This document shows, piece after piece, positions 1 to 9,129 of a stretch of DNA of 20,013 nucleotides (position 1 is the stretch's first letter; the number at the start of each line of letters is the position of its first letter). Below the pieces are notes generated by a model. The model was not told the origin of the DNA, ran no database searches, and was given only the letters and a program-made list of their open reading frames with translations. Origin of the DNA: Saccoglossus kowalevskii (taxonomy: Eukaryota; Hemichordata; Enteropneusta; Harrimaniidae); NCBI RefSeq assembly GCF_000003605.2, contig NW_003120426.1, positions 57,824 to 77,836 on the forward strand. The letters run 5' to 3'. A program made the position numbers and the translations under genes.

Positions 1-256
1 TATACAGCTCGCTGTCACGGGCTGAAGGCGAGGATTTGTCGATTGGGTATTAAAACGAGCGTCTCAATGGACAGTGTAAAGTGTACGGAATATCAAAGTA
101 TAACCCCCCAGGCATGGCAATATGGCAGCGGTTCGTCGCATACAGTACCACGCAATTCAGAATATGCTAGCACAGTTCGCTGGGGTTTTAACTACCCCCA
201 ACGTGTGGCAGTTCTCAGTAATTAGCATGTAATTATAGGAAGTCACCTTGGTTTCA
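1..256. other. Non-coding flank, nothing recognised
   Basis: No exon, RNA gene or repeat is recognised here. A 60-codon open frame at 43-225 resembles no family I know, has no splice context and is short enough to be chance. Confidence 0.4.
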
Positions 257-591
257 CCTTATCAAAATATAGTCGCATGGCCAAATATGGTCGCTTCATG
301 GCCAAATATGATAGATCCAGGGCTAAATACGGACACTCCATGGCCAAAAATGGTTGTTTCTCGGCCAAATATGATGATATCCAATTATGGTCGCCGTGAA
401 TTGAACATGATCGCTTCATTGCGCAATGTGGTTTCATCAGTATGGCATGCCCGAATATGACAACTACATATTATAGTCGCTTCATTGCCAAACATGGCGA
501 TAACCAAATATGTTCGCCGCATATTTAAGTATGGTCACTGCATGACCAAATATAGTGAGTTGCTTGGCCAAATATCCTGAGTGACTTCATT
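257..591. repeat. Degenerate 21-bp minisatellite
   Basis: A 21-bp unit beginning ATGGCCAAATATGGTC repeats head to tail in clean register at 277-297, 298-318, 319-339, 340-360 and 361-381. It then continues in a more diverged form with small indels (ATGATCGCTTCATTG, GTCGCTTCATTGCCAAACATGG, CATGACCAAATATAG, TTGGCCAAATATCC) to about 591. Because 21 is a multiple of three, both strands show short open frames with a 7-residue period; these reflect the repeat and are not evidence of a protein. The 5' edge is vague: CAAAATATAGTCGC near 264 already resembles the unit. Confidence 0.85.
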
Positions 592-1365
592 GGATACTCA
601 TATATGTGTCACGGTGTATTCTATTGATTTTTAGGTTGGTCGTAATACGGTGTTTGGCCGTCTAACGAAAACAAATGTAGTATTCATTATTTTCTCACAG
701 GTTAACACCAACAATGGGTGTTAATGTTTCACTTTTAAGGACGGCTAGACATTTTGTTATTCCGTAAAACCAATCAGTCGACGTAGAATGCCCCGAGCGC
801 TAAGGTTGCCAATCACACAATCATCATGATGCAATGGTTAATACAAAGCGCTATGTTCAAACACTTACATCACCTACGGGAGGGTTTTAAAGGGTCGAAG
901 CAAATTTAACGATAACGAATAACGATACACATAAATAAAATATAAATTCAATAACCTGTAATATGCATATGCATCCTTGATTAGAATAAATATTTCACAA
1001 AATGAGCAAGTTACCGATATTTACCGATATTTCATGCGTATCTATTGTAATGTGCTGCAAACAGTTTTGTTTTCTATATAGAAATTGTAATCCAATATAA
1101 ACCCGCTTCCAGACAATTCCTATAAAAGATATCCCCTCCATTCAAACAAGGTTTACACGAGAAATAGAATTAGAGTAGCCACATTGTCCGTTAGCGGTTT
1201 AAGTTATGTTGTGTAAAACTTGGCAAGCAATGTTTTGATGAATTCGTCTACACAGAATGACGAGAAGGACATTGTAAAGTGAACTTCATGATACGCCGGA
1301 GACAGAGACATTGTATTTACTATTTGTATTTACTATTTGTTATGTTAGATGTTGTTCATTTCCAT

Positions 1366-1390
1366 AAATAACATAATAATTATGTTATTT
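1366..1390. repeat. 11-bp perfect inverted repeat, 3-nt loop
   Basis: AAATAACATAA at 1366-1376 and its exact reverse complement TTATGTTATTT at 1380-1390 flank TAA. The arm is AT-only apart from one C/G pair, so it could be chance in AT-rich DNA or a remnant hairpin element. No function can be assigned. Confidence 0.7.
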
Positions 1391-1572
1391 GCAAAACTGT
1401 CCTTGCATGGTCGGGTACTAGTGCTAGTGGGGATGAAGAGTCGTGGAAAACCACCTGATGATTTTACAATTCTTAAAGCCGCTGTATACTAGGATATATC
1501 TGAAATCCAGATTATAAAGTTGTCAGCATCGGAAAAATAGTTATATTCACTTCTTGTAGGATCCTACAATGT

Positions 1573-1594
1573 AAAACAAACAAGTGTTTGTTTT
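1573..1594. repeat. 10-bp perfect inverted repeat, 2-nt loop
   Basis: AAAACAAACA at 1573-1582 pairs exactly with TGTTTGTTTT at 1585-1594 across an AG dinucleotide. It is a tight cruciform-capable palindrome with no recognised role. Confidence 0.7.
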
Positions 1595-3108
1595 GTATCA
1601 GGGGTTTATATTTGTAATCTTTCCCGGGAAAATATTAATTATATTTAAAAGATATTCGGCTTAATACCAGAAAAAATATAAAGCATTACATAGACAAATT
1701 TTATTGTTTAATTAACTTGAAGACAATTTGGGCTTTTAGGGTACGAGGCGCGCGGTCCGGGGTGGGGGTCTCGTGACGGCGGATAATTGACAACGACGGC
1801 TAGACGAAGATAAGGACGAAGGAAACATTTCCTTTTAAACCAGTATTATTTCCACAATATCATTATAGCGCAATATTGTAGAGTAGATGGCATTCAAACA
1901 TTTATATATCTAAGGTTTGCTAGTTTTTATTTTGAAATTATTGATATCAATTCACGTACATAGTCGCCCAGGTCACAGGGGTGTTAGTGTTGAGAATTGT
2001 GTTTTGGTGTGTACACCACCAGCATCGATATCACTCTTGTGTCGCCCACATCATCATTCAAACTCACTCGATCGCAAAATACACATCTGTATTGAAGCAA
2101 GGCGGCAGGTCAGCAGGTGACTGGCGATGAAGTTCTTGCCGGCGAGCATATCATCACGCGAGATGAAAAATTGCAACCAGCTATTTGAAAAAATGTAATA
2201 CGAATTACTAACGCCTAACGGCCTTTTTATAAAAAGTGATGACTGTTTCTAGATAGTGGTAATTTTAAGTTTGTAGAGCGAGCACTTTATTAAATGTTAT
2301 TTCTACACGAGTGAGAAATAAAATCTAATGACCGCGTATACAGGGTATTGGATGTTATTTCGTAATTATAAAGATTTGTTGGCTGGTTAAACTTGAGTGG
2401 AGAGTTTCGATTTATTGACTTGTCATTGAATTGGTGTTTTAACCTTGCACCTCGTATATAGTTATATCCTAGTAACTTTTGACGGGACACTGTCAACTTA
2501 AACGAAGGGTGGGCAGGTCATTTCGATTCAGCCCCGTGGCTGGGCGAGCCTGGTATAAGTTTGACATTCCCGTCTAACATAACAGGCGCTTCTATAGAAA
2601 CAATGCTTATTGCAAATCGTCTTCAAGGATAATACTTCTTTGTTCTAGCTGTGATTTATGGTCGACCCGCAAACAACACTCAATTTACAAGCAGTATCAT
2701 TGGATTCTCTGTATAGTAATCTCGTATGTCCTGGGACATGTACCTAATTCTAAAGACACGCCGTGACGTGCAACATACTACAAGGAGATACAAAGGTGAT
2801 GTTTTCAAATAAGATATTACACCGGTAAACGGGCTTACAAAATGGTGGGTTTGGATTGTCAGCGCAACTTTTGTGCAGGAATAATGTAGACACGCTCGTT
2901 CTTGAAAACACTGCTTGTTCAGTTGTTTGTTTCAGTTAGAGCGCTCATGTCTGAGGATATAGCTGCGTTGTCGTGTTCGTGTTTAATTTTTTTTCAAAAT
3001 TAATCCATTATATGTACAATCGAAGCCTGACTATTTTGGCATATTAGAATGTTTACCGATATTGTTAAAACTAGCCATATTATTCATACACTTACGTGTA
3101 CAAATGGG

Positions 3109-3241
3109 TTAAAGGGCGGTGGTCGTCGCGCAGCGCGTGTTCGAATTTCATGTAAACAAACAATGCATTTTACACGCGTTGTATACGTCGCTATGAGTCC
3201 CATATCAACCAGGACGCGGCGCGACGACTACAGTCCTTTAA
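3109..3241. mobile_element. TTAA-flanked MITE, family A, copy 1
   Basis: A 125-bp body (3113-3237) is bounded on both sides by TTAA (3109-3112 and 3238-3241), as for a 4-bp target-site duplication. The left end reads AGGGCGGTGGTCGTCGCGC; the reverse complement of the right end reads AGGACTGTAGTCGTCGCGC. These are terminal inverted repeats sharing GTCGTCGCGC. A second copy with the same termini lies at 11976-12282. There is no transposase, so it is non-autonomous. TTAA duplications are known for the piggyBac and Kolobok superfamilies; the AGG start fits Kolobok better. That assignment is inference. A 77-codon open frame across it is incidental. Confidence 0.8.
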
Positions 3242-3432
3242 ATAATAGACCTATTCTGGGTTCTATGCTAGAAAACATATGATATTTAGATGAAATTTTC
3301 TTAAACTATAACTAAACGAAAACCTAAATGGTGTTACGTCATCATCCTAATTTCCCGTCCGATTTCAAGTGGCCTACCCGTAAATTAGCGCGGTTTTAAG
3401 CGTATTACAACAAACTAGCTGCTACCCCGTAT

Positions 3433-3508
3433 TCACCAATAGTACCACGGCCGTAACTGTTCGCAGGTGTAACACATCGCGTGAAAATGTTTGTTCTACT
3501 ATTGGTGA
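3433..3508. repeat. 12-bp perfect inverted repeat, 52-nt spacer
   Basis: TCACCAATAGTA at 3433-3444 is exactly reverse-complementary to TACTATTGGTGA at 3497-3508. It could be a short MITE remnant or a chance pairing. No target-site duplication is evident. Confidence 0.55.
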
Positions 3509-3599
3509 CAGATTCTGTTCACCCACGAATAATTCTATAGACTGCCCTCTGTCGACCGTAACTCGTCATCAAATACTCTAATCCCACCACTTTGTACTA

Positions 3600-3756
3600 T
3601 GTCACGTGACGACCTGGACTTATTGACTAAATATTATGTTTCTCTCTATTCGAGATAGAAATTATAATTACGCTGCTCGTGATTTTGATTCAGTTTGAGT
3701 GATTTCGATTATTTGCATTTGTACAGTATAACAAGTAGAAGGTCGTCACGTGGACA
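3600..3756. mobile_element. MITE-like inverted-repeat element, about 157 bp
   Basis: TGTCACGTGACGACCT at 3600-3615 is matched by AGGTCGTCACGTGGACA at 3740-3756, whose reverse complement differs only by one inserted C. The arms enclose about 124 bp of AT-rich sequence with no coding potential. The arms contain the palindrome CACGTG. The architecture is that of a small non-autonomous DNA transposon, but no convincing target-site duplication is visible, so the outer edges are uncertain. Confidence 0.6.
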
Positions 3757-4649
3757 GTGAGTGTGTGGTTACATATCCAGTTCCGTAGACGTGAAACATA
3801 TACATTACTCCCTACATTACTTCTGCTATAACCCACTAAAATGGGTAATTTTGTTGTAACCTTGAAATGCTAGGTTGCCCTCACATGGTTTATCCGGACC
3901 TGACTGTTGTAAGAATTGCACAGATTTGAAATTTGGTACTAATGTTCACAAACAAATTTTCTACAACTTGGCCATGGCCGCATATTTCTACTGCATTTGT
4001 GAGGAAAGTTGTGCCCTGACACAGTTGGTACTTTATTTTTTTTTAAATCACTTTTTTTTATTTGGAAAGTTCTCTATGTTTTCTTTTACTAAGTCATGTA
4101 TATTTTATATGTACATGTAGCTCACATTCTCTTCTTTAAAACTAGGTTACTTGTTATTTAGCGGGTAAAACCGATAAAACTCGCAGTGCGTTGGCGGTGG
4201 TTGCAAACGCTGTTATGCCGGCGTCATTTCACTACAGTTTTCACTGCTATGTACATACATTTTAAAGAAACATCAACCTCAGCATATTTTGCATGAAAGT
4301 ATTACATTTTCAGAGGTTCGTGCTTGAAAGGAGAGCTCTAGTACAGACATTTCAATGAAGACCCTCAAGAGATGTGATAGAAAGAGGTGAAATCAACGTG
4401 TTGAAGGAGTTGTTTCATTCGCCCTCAACGACGTTCATCGTATCTACGCGGAGTACGCACTCAACACTCAATTTCTACTCACTCGACACCACCTAAAATT
4501 CAGTATTATCATCCCATAAAACTACACGTACTAAAGAACGAACACCCCATAAAACAACAGTTGCTTAAGAACGAACATCCTTATAAAAACAAGTTACTAA
4601 CGAGCACTAACATTCTTTGCATGTAATATTATTTCTATATATTTTACAG
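3757..4649. other. Upstream region of the ankyrin gene
   Basis: No coding exon is recognised. The region precedes the ankyrin gene and should contain its promoter or 5' UTR exons. Two acceptor-like sites are visible: ACATTTTCAG ending at 4313, followed by a possible donor AGAG|GTGAAA near 4386, and the better ATATATTTTACAG ending at 4649. If the second is used, the coding exon starts at 4650. I see no convincing TATA box or initiator, so the transcription start is not placed. Confidence 0.4.
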
Positions 4650-4743
4650 AATGTGAGCAGACATCAACAAAGGGAAAGTTAACACGAACATAGCAACGAC
4701 AGATTGTACTTTTGGCTGACGGTGTTATCGGCAATCTTCGGAA

Positions 4744-4882
4744 ATGACGGAGTTGCACGAAGCCGCGTCAATGGGTGACAGTGACCTGTTAGAAGAACTG
4801 ATTGACAGCGGGAAATACGACATTAATGGGAAAGACCATGAATGGCATAACAGAACGCCACTACACTGGGCTGCTATAAAAG
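4744..4882 (+). CDS. ANKRD66: Ankyrin gene coding exon 1
   Basis: It encodes residues 1-46 and the first base of codon 47. It holds ankyrin repeat 1 (LHEAASMGDSDLLEELIDSG) and the start of repeat 2 (TPLHWAAIK). The donor is AAAAG|GTAGTA at 4882/4883. The codon split across the junction (G + GT) gives Gly, restoring the ankyrin KGH signature. Confidence 0.9.
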
Positions 4883-7152
4883 GTAGTAATATTTATATGA
4901 AATTTAATTAAATTTAATCTTTTCACCACCAGAATTTCTCGCCCAAATTTATCTGAACTTTATTTCTTATATTCTTCAATATTTCTGGAAATAAACCCTA
5001 ATTTTGGAGCCAATTAAAACAATTTGAGTCAATTTTCAGTTTTTACTAAAAAAAATGTTTTCCAATCTTCTGAAAATGTGGACTATGGAGGAGACTATTT
5101 CGTGAATTTGTGATGAAAAGAGGGAAATGGTGGTGAAAAGGTTAACTAGGGTTGATGCAGGGCGCGATAAAGTCACTACGACTGACGATCAGCACATGCT
5201 TGGACACTTGTATCGGATTTAATATTGAGATCGAAAACGCATTTTTCTTAAATTGTGCAAGCAATTTATCTGCACGATCTTGAAACCAACGGATTTTTTT
5301 TTATAAATAAGGATATGGGTGGTATTTTTGGAGGGACATTACTATGTTTTAAAACATTCATCTAAAAGCAATCCAAACGAATGGGGTTTTACATATAGAA
5401 TCTCAGAAGTAGGAATTATGGAGACAGAATCGATCGGGGAAGGCAAAATTTCTATGGTGGGCACATCTGGGAATTTCGTGCTCGAAAGAATAGGAACGAG
5501 GGTGAAAAGCTATTATTTTTTTCTCCCGAACTTTAAATTATTCCAGCGTGTTTAGCAAAATACATCATGCGCCTCCGCATAAATATAACGTTACACTACA
5601 AGCCCCTATCCTGGCGATGAAATGACTCTTTTCATTATCAATATTATATTCCCAGGTCACGTGGAAAGCATCCGAATTCTGATTGACAGTGGTGCTAAAA
5701 CTGGTTCACGAACTGATGTCGGTTGGACGGCGCCACATTTCTCCGCAGAGGGCGGTAAACTGGGTGCCTTGAGGGTGATGCATAAAATGAATTCACCGAT
5801 GGATAGAGAAGACAAATACGGTGATACGCCAAAGAAAATAGCGGACATATACGGTCATAAGGAATGTGTCAAGTTTTTGGAAATGTAAGATAAAAAATAA
5901 ATAAATCTGAATTACCATGAGTAGGTTGAAAAATGCTGCGGGTTCACTGGTTGAAAAACTTTGCAATTAATACGTATTTGTTTTTTAAGAACACGAAAGG
6001 AACGTACTTGTAGTATTGATGTGTTTCACATTCATTTTTCGATCTCGCGTTGGTCGCGTTATTACGTACGTATTTGGATGATTCCAATTTTGATACACCA
6101 TGTAGTAGGCTATACTTAGCTTATTCCTGGGAAATGGTTACCTTATTAGTTTTAATGCTGCTCTCTTCGACAAACGTTTTTTTTTTTATATGTCACGCCC
6201 TCTAGCGGTGACGCACTAATGTGACGTAAAATACTCGCGACGTAAAAAAATGTGTAGTCGTCGGTCATTCACAGATCGGACTAATACCAATGTCGTGAAT
6301 GGCTTTCTATCATCCCGTTACGTCACGGAATCACTTCGTCGTTAGAGGGCGCGACGTATTGGCTGCCGTCAGCCCCGGCACATCGGAATGTCATTTAATT
6401 CTCTAGTGCGCATGTCATGATTATTTTCTGTTACTTTCAGTGCGGAAGCTGAATATCGAGAAAGAAAACAGAGGGCGCTGGAACTGAATGTGCCGATCGA
6501 AGACGAAGACTCCGACTGGGAGCGAGAACTCAACGGGGAAACTGACGATTACGAGAGTCGACCGGCTTCTGTGAAAGACTCTAAAAAACATAGAAAAACA
6601 GGAGTACACTCGAGATCGGACAATCATTTGAAGCCAGATAGACCAGGATCAGCAAAAAGCTCCAAATCCACGAAAAGCGACACTTCTATGGTGTCATCTA
6701 AAGATAGTGGTTCGGACAAAAGTACAAGCACGAAAACGTCGAAAGGATCGTCCAAGAACGAGAAATTGGAAATGGAATTGGGGAAAAATAAAAACGCCGA
6801 GGACGAAGCGGACGGAAAGTCAAGGAAAAAGAAAAAGGAAAAAGAAAGCAAAAAGTTCACAGATGTATCACGGGAAAAGGAACAAGAGAATGAAAAGCCA
6901 AAAGACGATAAAGCGGAGAAGAAAAAGAAACGGGAAAAGGGAAAGGACAAAGACAATGAGACTAAAAATGCAAAAGTTGAAGAGAACGGAGCCAAGAAAA
7001 AGGAAAGGGAAAAGAACGGCAAAAAAGAAAAAGCAGAGAAAGTCAAAACTGAGAAGGACGAACTAGAACTAAAACCTGGCAAGGGGACTATATCCCATAA
7101 GCATACTGGACCAAGCGTCATCAAGAAATCTTCCAATAAAAAGAGATCATGA
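4744..7152 (+). CDS. ANKRD66: ANKRD66-like ankyrin repeat protein (three coding exons)
   Basis: The spliced coding sequence joins 4744-4882, 5656-5884 and 6441-7152, giving 1080 nt and 359 residues. Introns are 773 and 556 bp, both GT-AG and frame-preserving. An in-frame TGA at 4717-4719 makes the ATG at 4744 the first available start. Residues 1-123 form about four ankyrin-type repeats, with hallmarks LHEAASMGD, TPLHWAAIKGH, GWTAPHFSAEGG and GDTPKKIADIYGHKECV. The order, the TAPHF variant and the following segment (AEAEY, then a DEDSDW cluster) match vertebrate ANKRD66 as I recall it. Residues from about 150 are Ser/Thr-rich, then Lys/Glu-rich and probably disordered or helical; this tail is longer than I remember for the human protein. 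There is no signal peptide or membrane segment. The molecular role of ANKRD66 is poorly known; a protein-binding scaffold is inferred from the repeats. Confidence 0.9.
4883..5655 (+). other. Intron 1 of the ankyrin gene
   Basis: The intron is bounded by GTAGTA and ATATTCCCAG. It contains a TTAA-flanked MITE (4914-5145) close behind the donor. A 78-codon open frame at 5319-5555 has no ATG at its start, no family resemblance and no good splice signals, so it is treated as non-coding. Confidence 0.85.
4914..5145. mobile_element. TTAA-flanked MITE, family B, copy 1 (in intron 1)
   Basis: TTAA at 4914-4917 and 5142-5145 flank a 224-bp body. The left end reads TCTTTTCACCACCAG; the right end reverse-complemented reads CCTTTTCACCACCATTTC. 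The copy at 13611-13797 shares these ends and internal blocks such as ATTCTTCAATATTTCT and AACCCTAATTTT, plus a near-identical 30-bp segment before the right end (GACTATTT to AGGGAA). TTAA plus CCTTTT termini resemble piggyBac-type ends (inference). No transposase is present. Confidence 0.87.
5656..5884 (+). CDS. ANKRD66: Ankyrin gene coding exon 2
   Basis: It encodes residues 47 (part) to 123 (part), completing repeat 2 (HVESIRILIDSGAKTG), repeat 3 (GWTAPHFSAEGGKLGALRVM) and a short fourth repeat (YGDTPKKIADIYGHKECVKF). The acceptor is TATATTCCCAG|GT and the donor is GGAAAT|GTAAGA, close to consensus. Reading through the donor gives Met and then TAA, so retention of intron 2 would end the protein right after the ankyrin domain. 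Confidence 0.92.
5885..6440 (+). other. Intron 2 of the ankyrin gene
   Basis: The intron runs from GTAAGA to TTACTTTCAG. It holds a T-tract (about 6178-6187) and an inverted-repeat element (6189-6358). No other coding potential is seen. Confidence 0.88.
6189..6358. mobile_element. MITE with about 39-bp inverted repeats (in intron 2)
   Basis: A 166-bp body (6191-6356) sits between TA dinucleotides (6189-6190 and 6357-6358). The left end begins TGTCACGCCCTCTAGCG and the reverse complement of the right end begins CGTCGCGCCCTCTAACG. Over 39 positions I count 27 matches, including CGCCCTCTA and a distal GTGACGTAA block. Most outer mismatches are transitions, several at CpG. A TA target duplication would suit Tc1/mariner-type elements, but a 2-bp match is weak evidence. 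There is no coding content. Confidence 0.75.
6441..7152 (+). CDS. ANKRD66: Ankyrin gene coding exon 3 (charged tail and stop)
   Basis: It follows TTACTTTCAG. Its first base completes codon 123 (Ile), and residues 124-359 follow to the TGA at 7150-7152. The first 30 residues (AEAEYRERKQRALEL, then an acidic IEDEDSDW) are the part that matches vertebrate ANKRD66 after its ankyrin repeats. The next section is Ser/Thr/Lys-rich with many possible phosphorylation sites. The rest is a Lys/Glu tract with runs such as KKKKEKE and KKKKREKGK, ending SSNKKRS. The basic clusters could act in nuclear targeting or nucleic-acid/microtubule binding, but that is inference from composition. The long minus-strand frame opposite this exon is a compositional shadow. 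Confidence 0.9.
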
Positions 7153-8143
7153 TGATGACGATATGCCTGTTTTGCATATGGCCCGGGCATGTGTATAGGA
7201 TACAGTTTTCAGAATCGGAGTGGAATGGTGCCTCTCATCCTCAGTACTTCTCTAATTTGCATAAGTTCAAAAGACATCAATCAGAGTGTGCGCATGTCTG
7301 TTTTTTCTGTTCTGCATGAGCTAACTACGAGCTTCATAACCAATGCGAAAGACGTGTGGACACGCTATGGCTGATTTGACTTCTTGACTACTAGTATTTG
7401 ACTTGCTGTGAGACTCGCATGACGCATGCGCAGTGTTTCTTCACAACGGGCCCAGCTTGGCTTTGTCCTCGCTTGAACTGTGCTACTGTCAGAATGTATT
7501 CTTGTTTTCGTGTGCAGAGTTTCCAAACACTTTTCTAAACTGACTCAAAAACTCTGCTTACTATCCGGTGGACCTTGAATTTGCACAAATTAGCAAATAA
7601 CTGGGGTCGAGATGCATCATTAAAATTGAATTTAGTTCCTTTTCATTTACTAATCGTTTGTCAGTGTCAGATTATGGCCGCGATGGAAATGAATAATTAA
7701 TGACCATATTTACATAATTTCGACTTTTTCTCAAACAACCGTTTTAAATTGCTATGACAATAATAGTTTTTTTGGTGACGCCGCAGTGAAGTGTAGGTAG
7801 TAATAATATTTTTTCAAGATATTTTATTATGTAGAATGAACACCGTCGCAGACGCCTTCGTAATTAGTAGACAGTGGAAGTATCATTCTATTTGCTAAAT
7901 CATAATCATGACAACACTAATTTACATATTTAATATTATTATTTGAGATAATGCTATGGATTGATTTTATTGTACACTGTTTAGTACTGTGGTTTAGTCC
8001 TTTGAATGCATTTCTTGTCACGGTGTCGATACTGACAGGACAGTAGGACTCCCTTGTATGCAAGAATTCTCGTATTGCTATTCATTGTTTTTACAATAAT
8101 AACAAAATCACCAATCTCAAGTGATAGAGTTCTTTTCTTGCGA

Positions 8144-8177
8144 CAGTGTTCGTGTGTTCGTGTGTCCGTGTGTTCGA
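8144..8177. repeat. 8-bp tandem repeat (TGTTCGTG)
   Basis: About four head-to-tail copies: TGTTCGTG, TGTTCGTG, TGTCCGTG, TGTTCGAG. It is a short low-complexity tract. Confidence 0.75.
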
Positions 8178-8185
8178 GATTGGCA

Positions 8186-8212
8186 ATGGAACGCCTGAGC
8201 TTGGCAGAACAG
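8186..8212 (+). CDS. Weak candidate short first coding exon
   Basis: ATG in a good context (GGCAATGG) opens nine codons (MERLSLAEQ) that end exactly at CAG|GTAAGG, a near-consensus splice donor in phase 0. Such a short first exon would need a downstream partner, and I could not recognise one before the Kv2 exon. It lies within the likely 3' UTR of the ankyrin gene. Chance is the more likely explanation. Confidence 0.15.
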
Positions 8213-8366
8213 GTAAGGTATACTAGTATCTTGGTAATGTGGTTGGTAATTATGCGTATGTTCAACGAGTTGGGACGGACGTTCTGAATTTTTAAAGTTA
8301 TACAAATATATTGGGTGTCTAATACAACCATGGCATTATAAATACTCTATTGTTATATCTCACTTG

Positions 8367-8372
8367 AATAAA
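8367..8372 (+). terminator. Polyadenylation signal AATAAA
   Basis: This is the first canonical AATAAA on the plus strand after the ankyrin gene stop codon, about 1.2 kb downstream. It is a plausible end for that transcript. A variant ATTAAA at 7619-7624 is the alternative. Confidence 0.4.
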
Positions 8373-8390
8373 GAACGTAGTCCGCCACAT

Positions 8391-9129
8391 ATGCAATAAT
8401 GCATTGTCCCGCGAGTCGCGCTCCCGTCTCATCACTCACACTACGCCCACAAATTTTAATGATTTGTCTTTTACTGGACTCGGGATTATGGGCTCAAAAA
8501 TAACTCATCGCGTCGATATTCGTTACTGCGCCCTCGACGGCAGGATTTAATTATGAGTTCCTTTGAAACCCATCGGCGAGGGCACACTCGGAGGAGGTAC
8601 ACTAACATTCAGCGACAATCCCCACTATCATGGGTAGTATACAGTTGAACGCTGTGATATCAGCATTGAACAATAACATATTTTTGGCACTTTCGTGGCC
8701 ACTAAAACAATTAAACGCAGCCAGGTTACTGTACCAGGCTACTTCGTAAACGCGCTTACTGTAAAAACAAATATGGGAGTATTTATTGACACACTGCCCG
8801 CACTTTTACATTAATACCGAAAGTAGAGTTTTTTATATCGCCATTTGTTGCGCTAATCGAAGAGTTCGGATCCTTTTGAAAACTCTTCGCTCTAATGAAA
8901 AATACGTTAAAATGGACAGCTGGATTAGGAAATTCAGGCTCTAGCGACGTTCTTTTTTTACAATTTTAACGCTAATAATTATAGCAGATAAATGACGCTA
9001 TAAGTCACAATAAAAACGGGTCGATTTTCCAAATTCGGGACAGTTAATGGACACCGTGACAGGGGATGGCAAACATTTAATATAAAACTGTAAAACGTAA
9101 CCCTGTTAATACTTTTCAGTACAATCTAA
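8391..9129. other. Intergenic, nothing coding recognised
   Basis: The sequence is AT-rich. The only structure noted is a hairpin with CGAAGAGTT at 8858-8866 pairing exactly with AACTCTTCG at 8881-8889. Confidence 0.45.
8858..8889. repeat. 9-bp perfect inverted repeat, 14-nt loop
   Basis: CGAAGAGTT and AACTCTTCG are exact reverse complements. No function is apparent, and it is not part of a recognised element. Confidence 0.55.

Larger units (their letters stand above)
592..3108. other. Gene-free AT-rich stretch with small repeats
   Basis: No coding exon is recognised on either strand; the longest open frames are about 68 codons and match nothing I know. Local structure: a hairpin TTAACACC/GGTGTTAA at 702-724; an exact 10-bp direct duplication (TTACCGATAT) at 1011-1030; an exact 13-bp duplication (TTGTATTTACTAT) at 1311-1336; perfect palindromes at 1366-1390 and 1573-1594 (listed separately); and a short GC-rich patch around 1740-1800. 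It may hold distal regulatory sequence or an unrecognised 5' UTR exon, but nothing seen supports either. Confidence 0.45.
7153..8390 (+). other. Probable 3' UTR and downstream flank of the ankyrin gene
   Basis: The stretch contains no recognised coding exon apart from one weak candidate (8186-8212). Polyadenylation signals on this strand are a variant ATTAAA at 7619-7624 and the canonical AATAAA at 8367-8372, so the 3' UTR could be about 0.5 or 1.2 kb. A 116-codon minus-strand frame (7981-8331) resembles nothing known to me. Confidence 0.5.

Noticed and set aside
5319-5555. 78-codon plus-strand frame in ankyrin intron 1
   Set aside because: It begins at a non-ATG codon, has no good flanking splice sites, and the exon 1 to exon 2 join already gives an uninterrupted ankyrin domain.
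6624-7190. 188-codon minus-strand open frame rich in Phe and Ser
   Set aside because: It is the complement of the Lys/Glu-rich ankyrin-gene exon; AAG/GAA-type codons read backwards as Phe/Leu/Ser without stops. No family resemblance or splice context.
7981-8331. 116-codon minus-strand frame
   Set aside because: Composition looks random, it crosses an 8-bp tandem repeat, and it resembles no protein I know.
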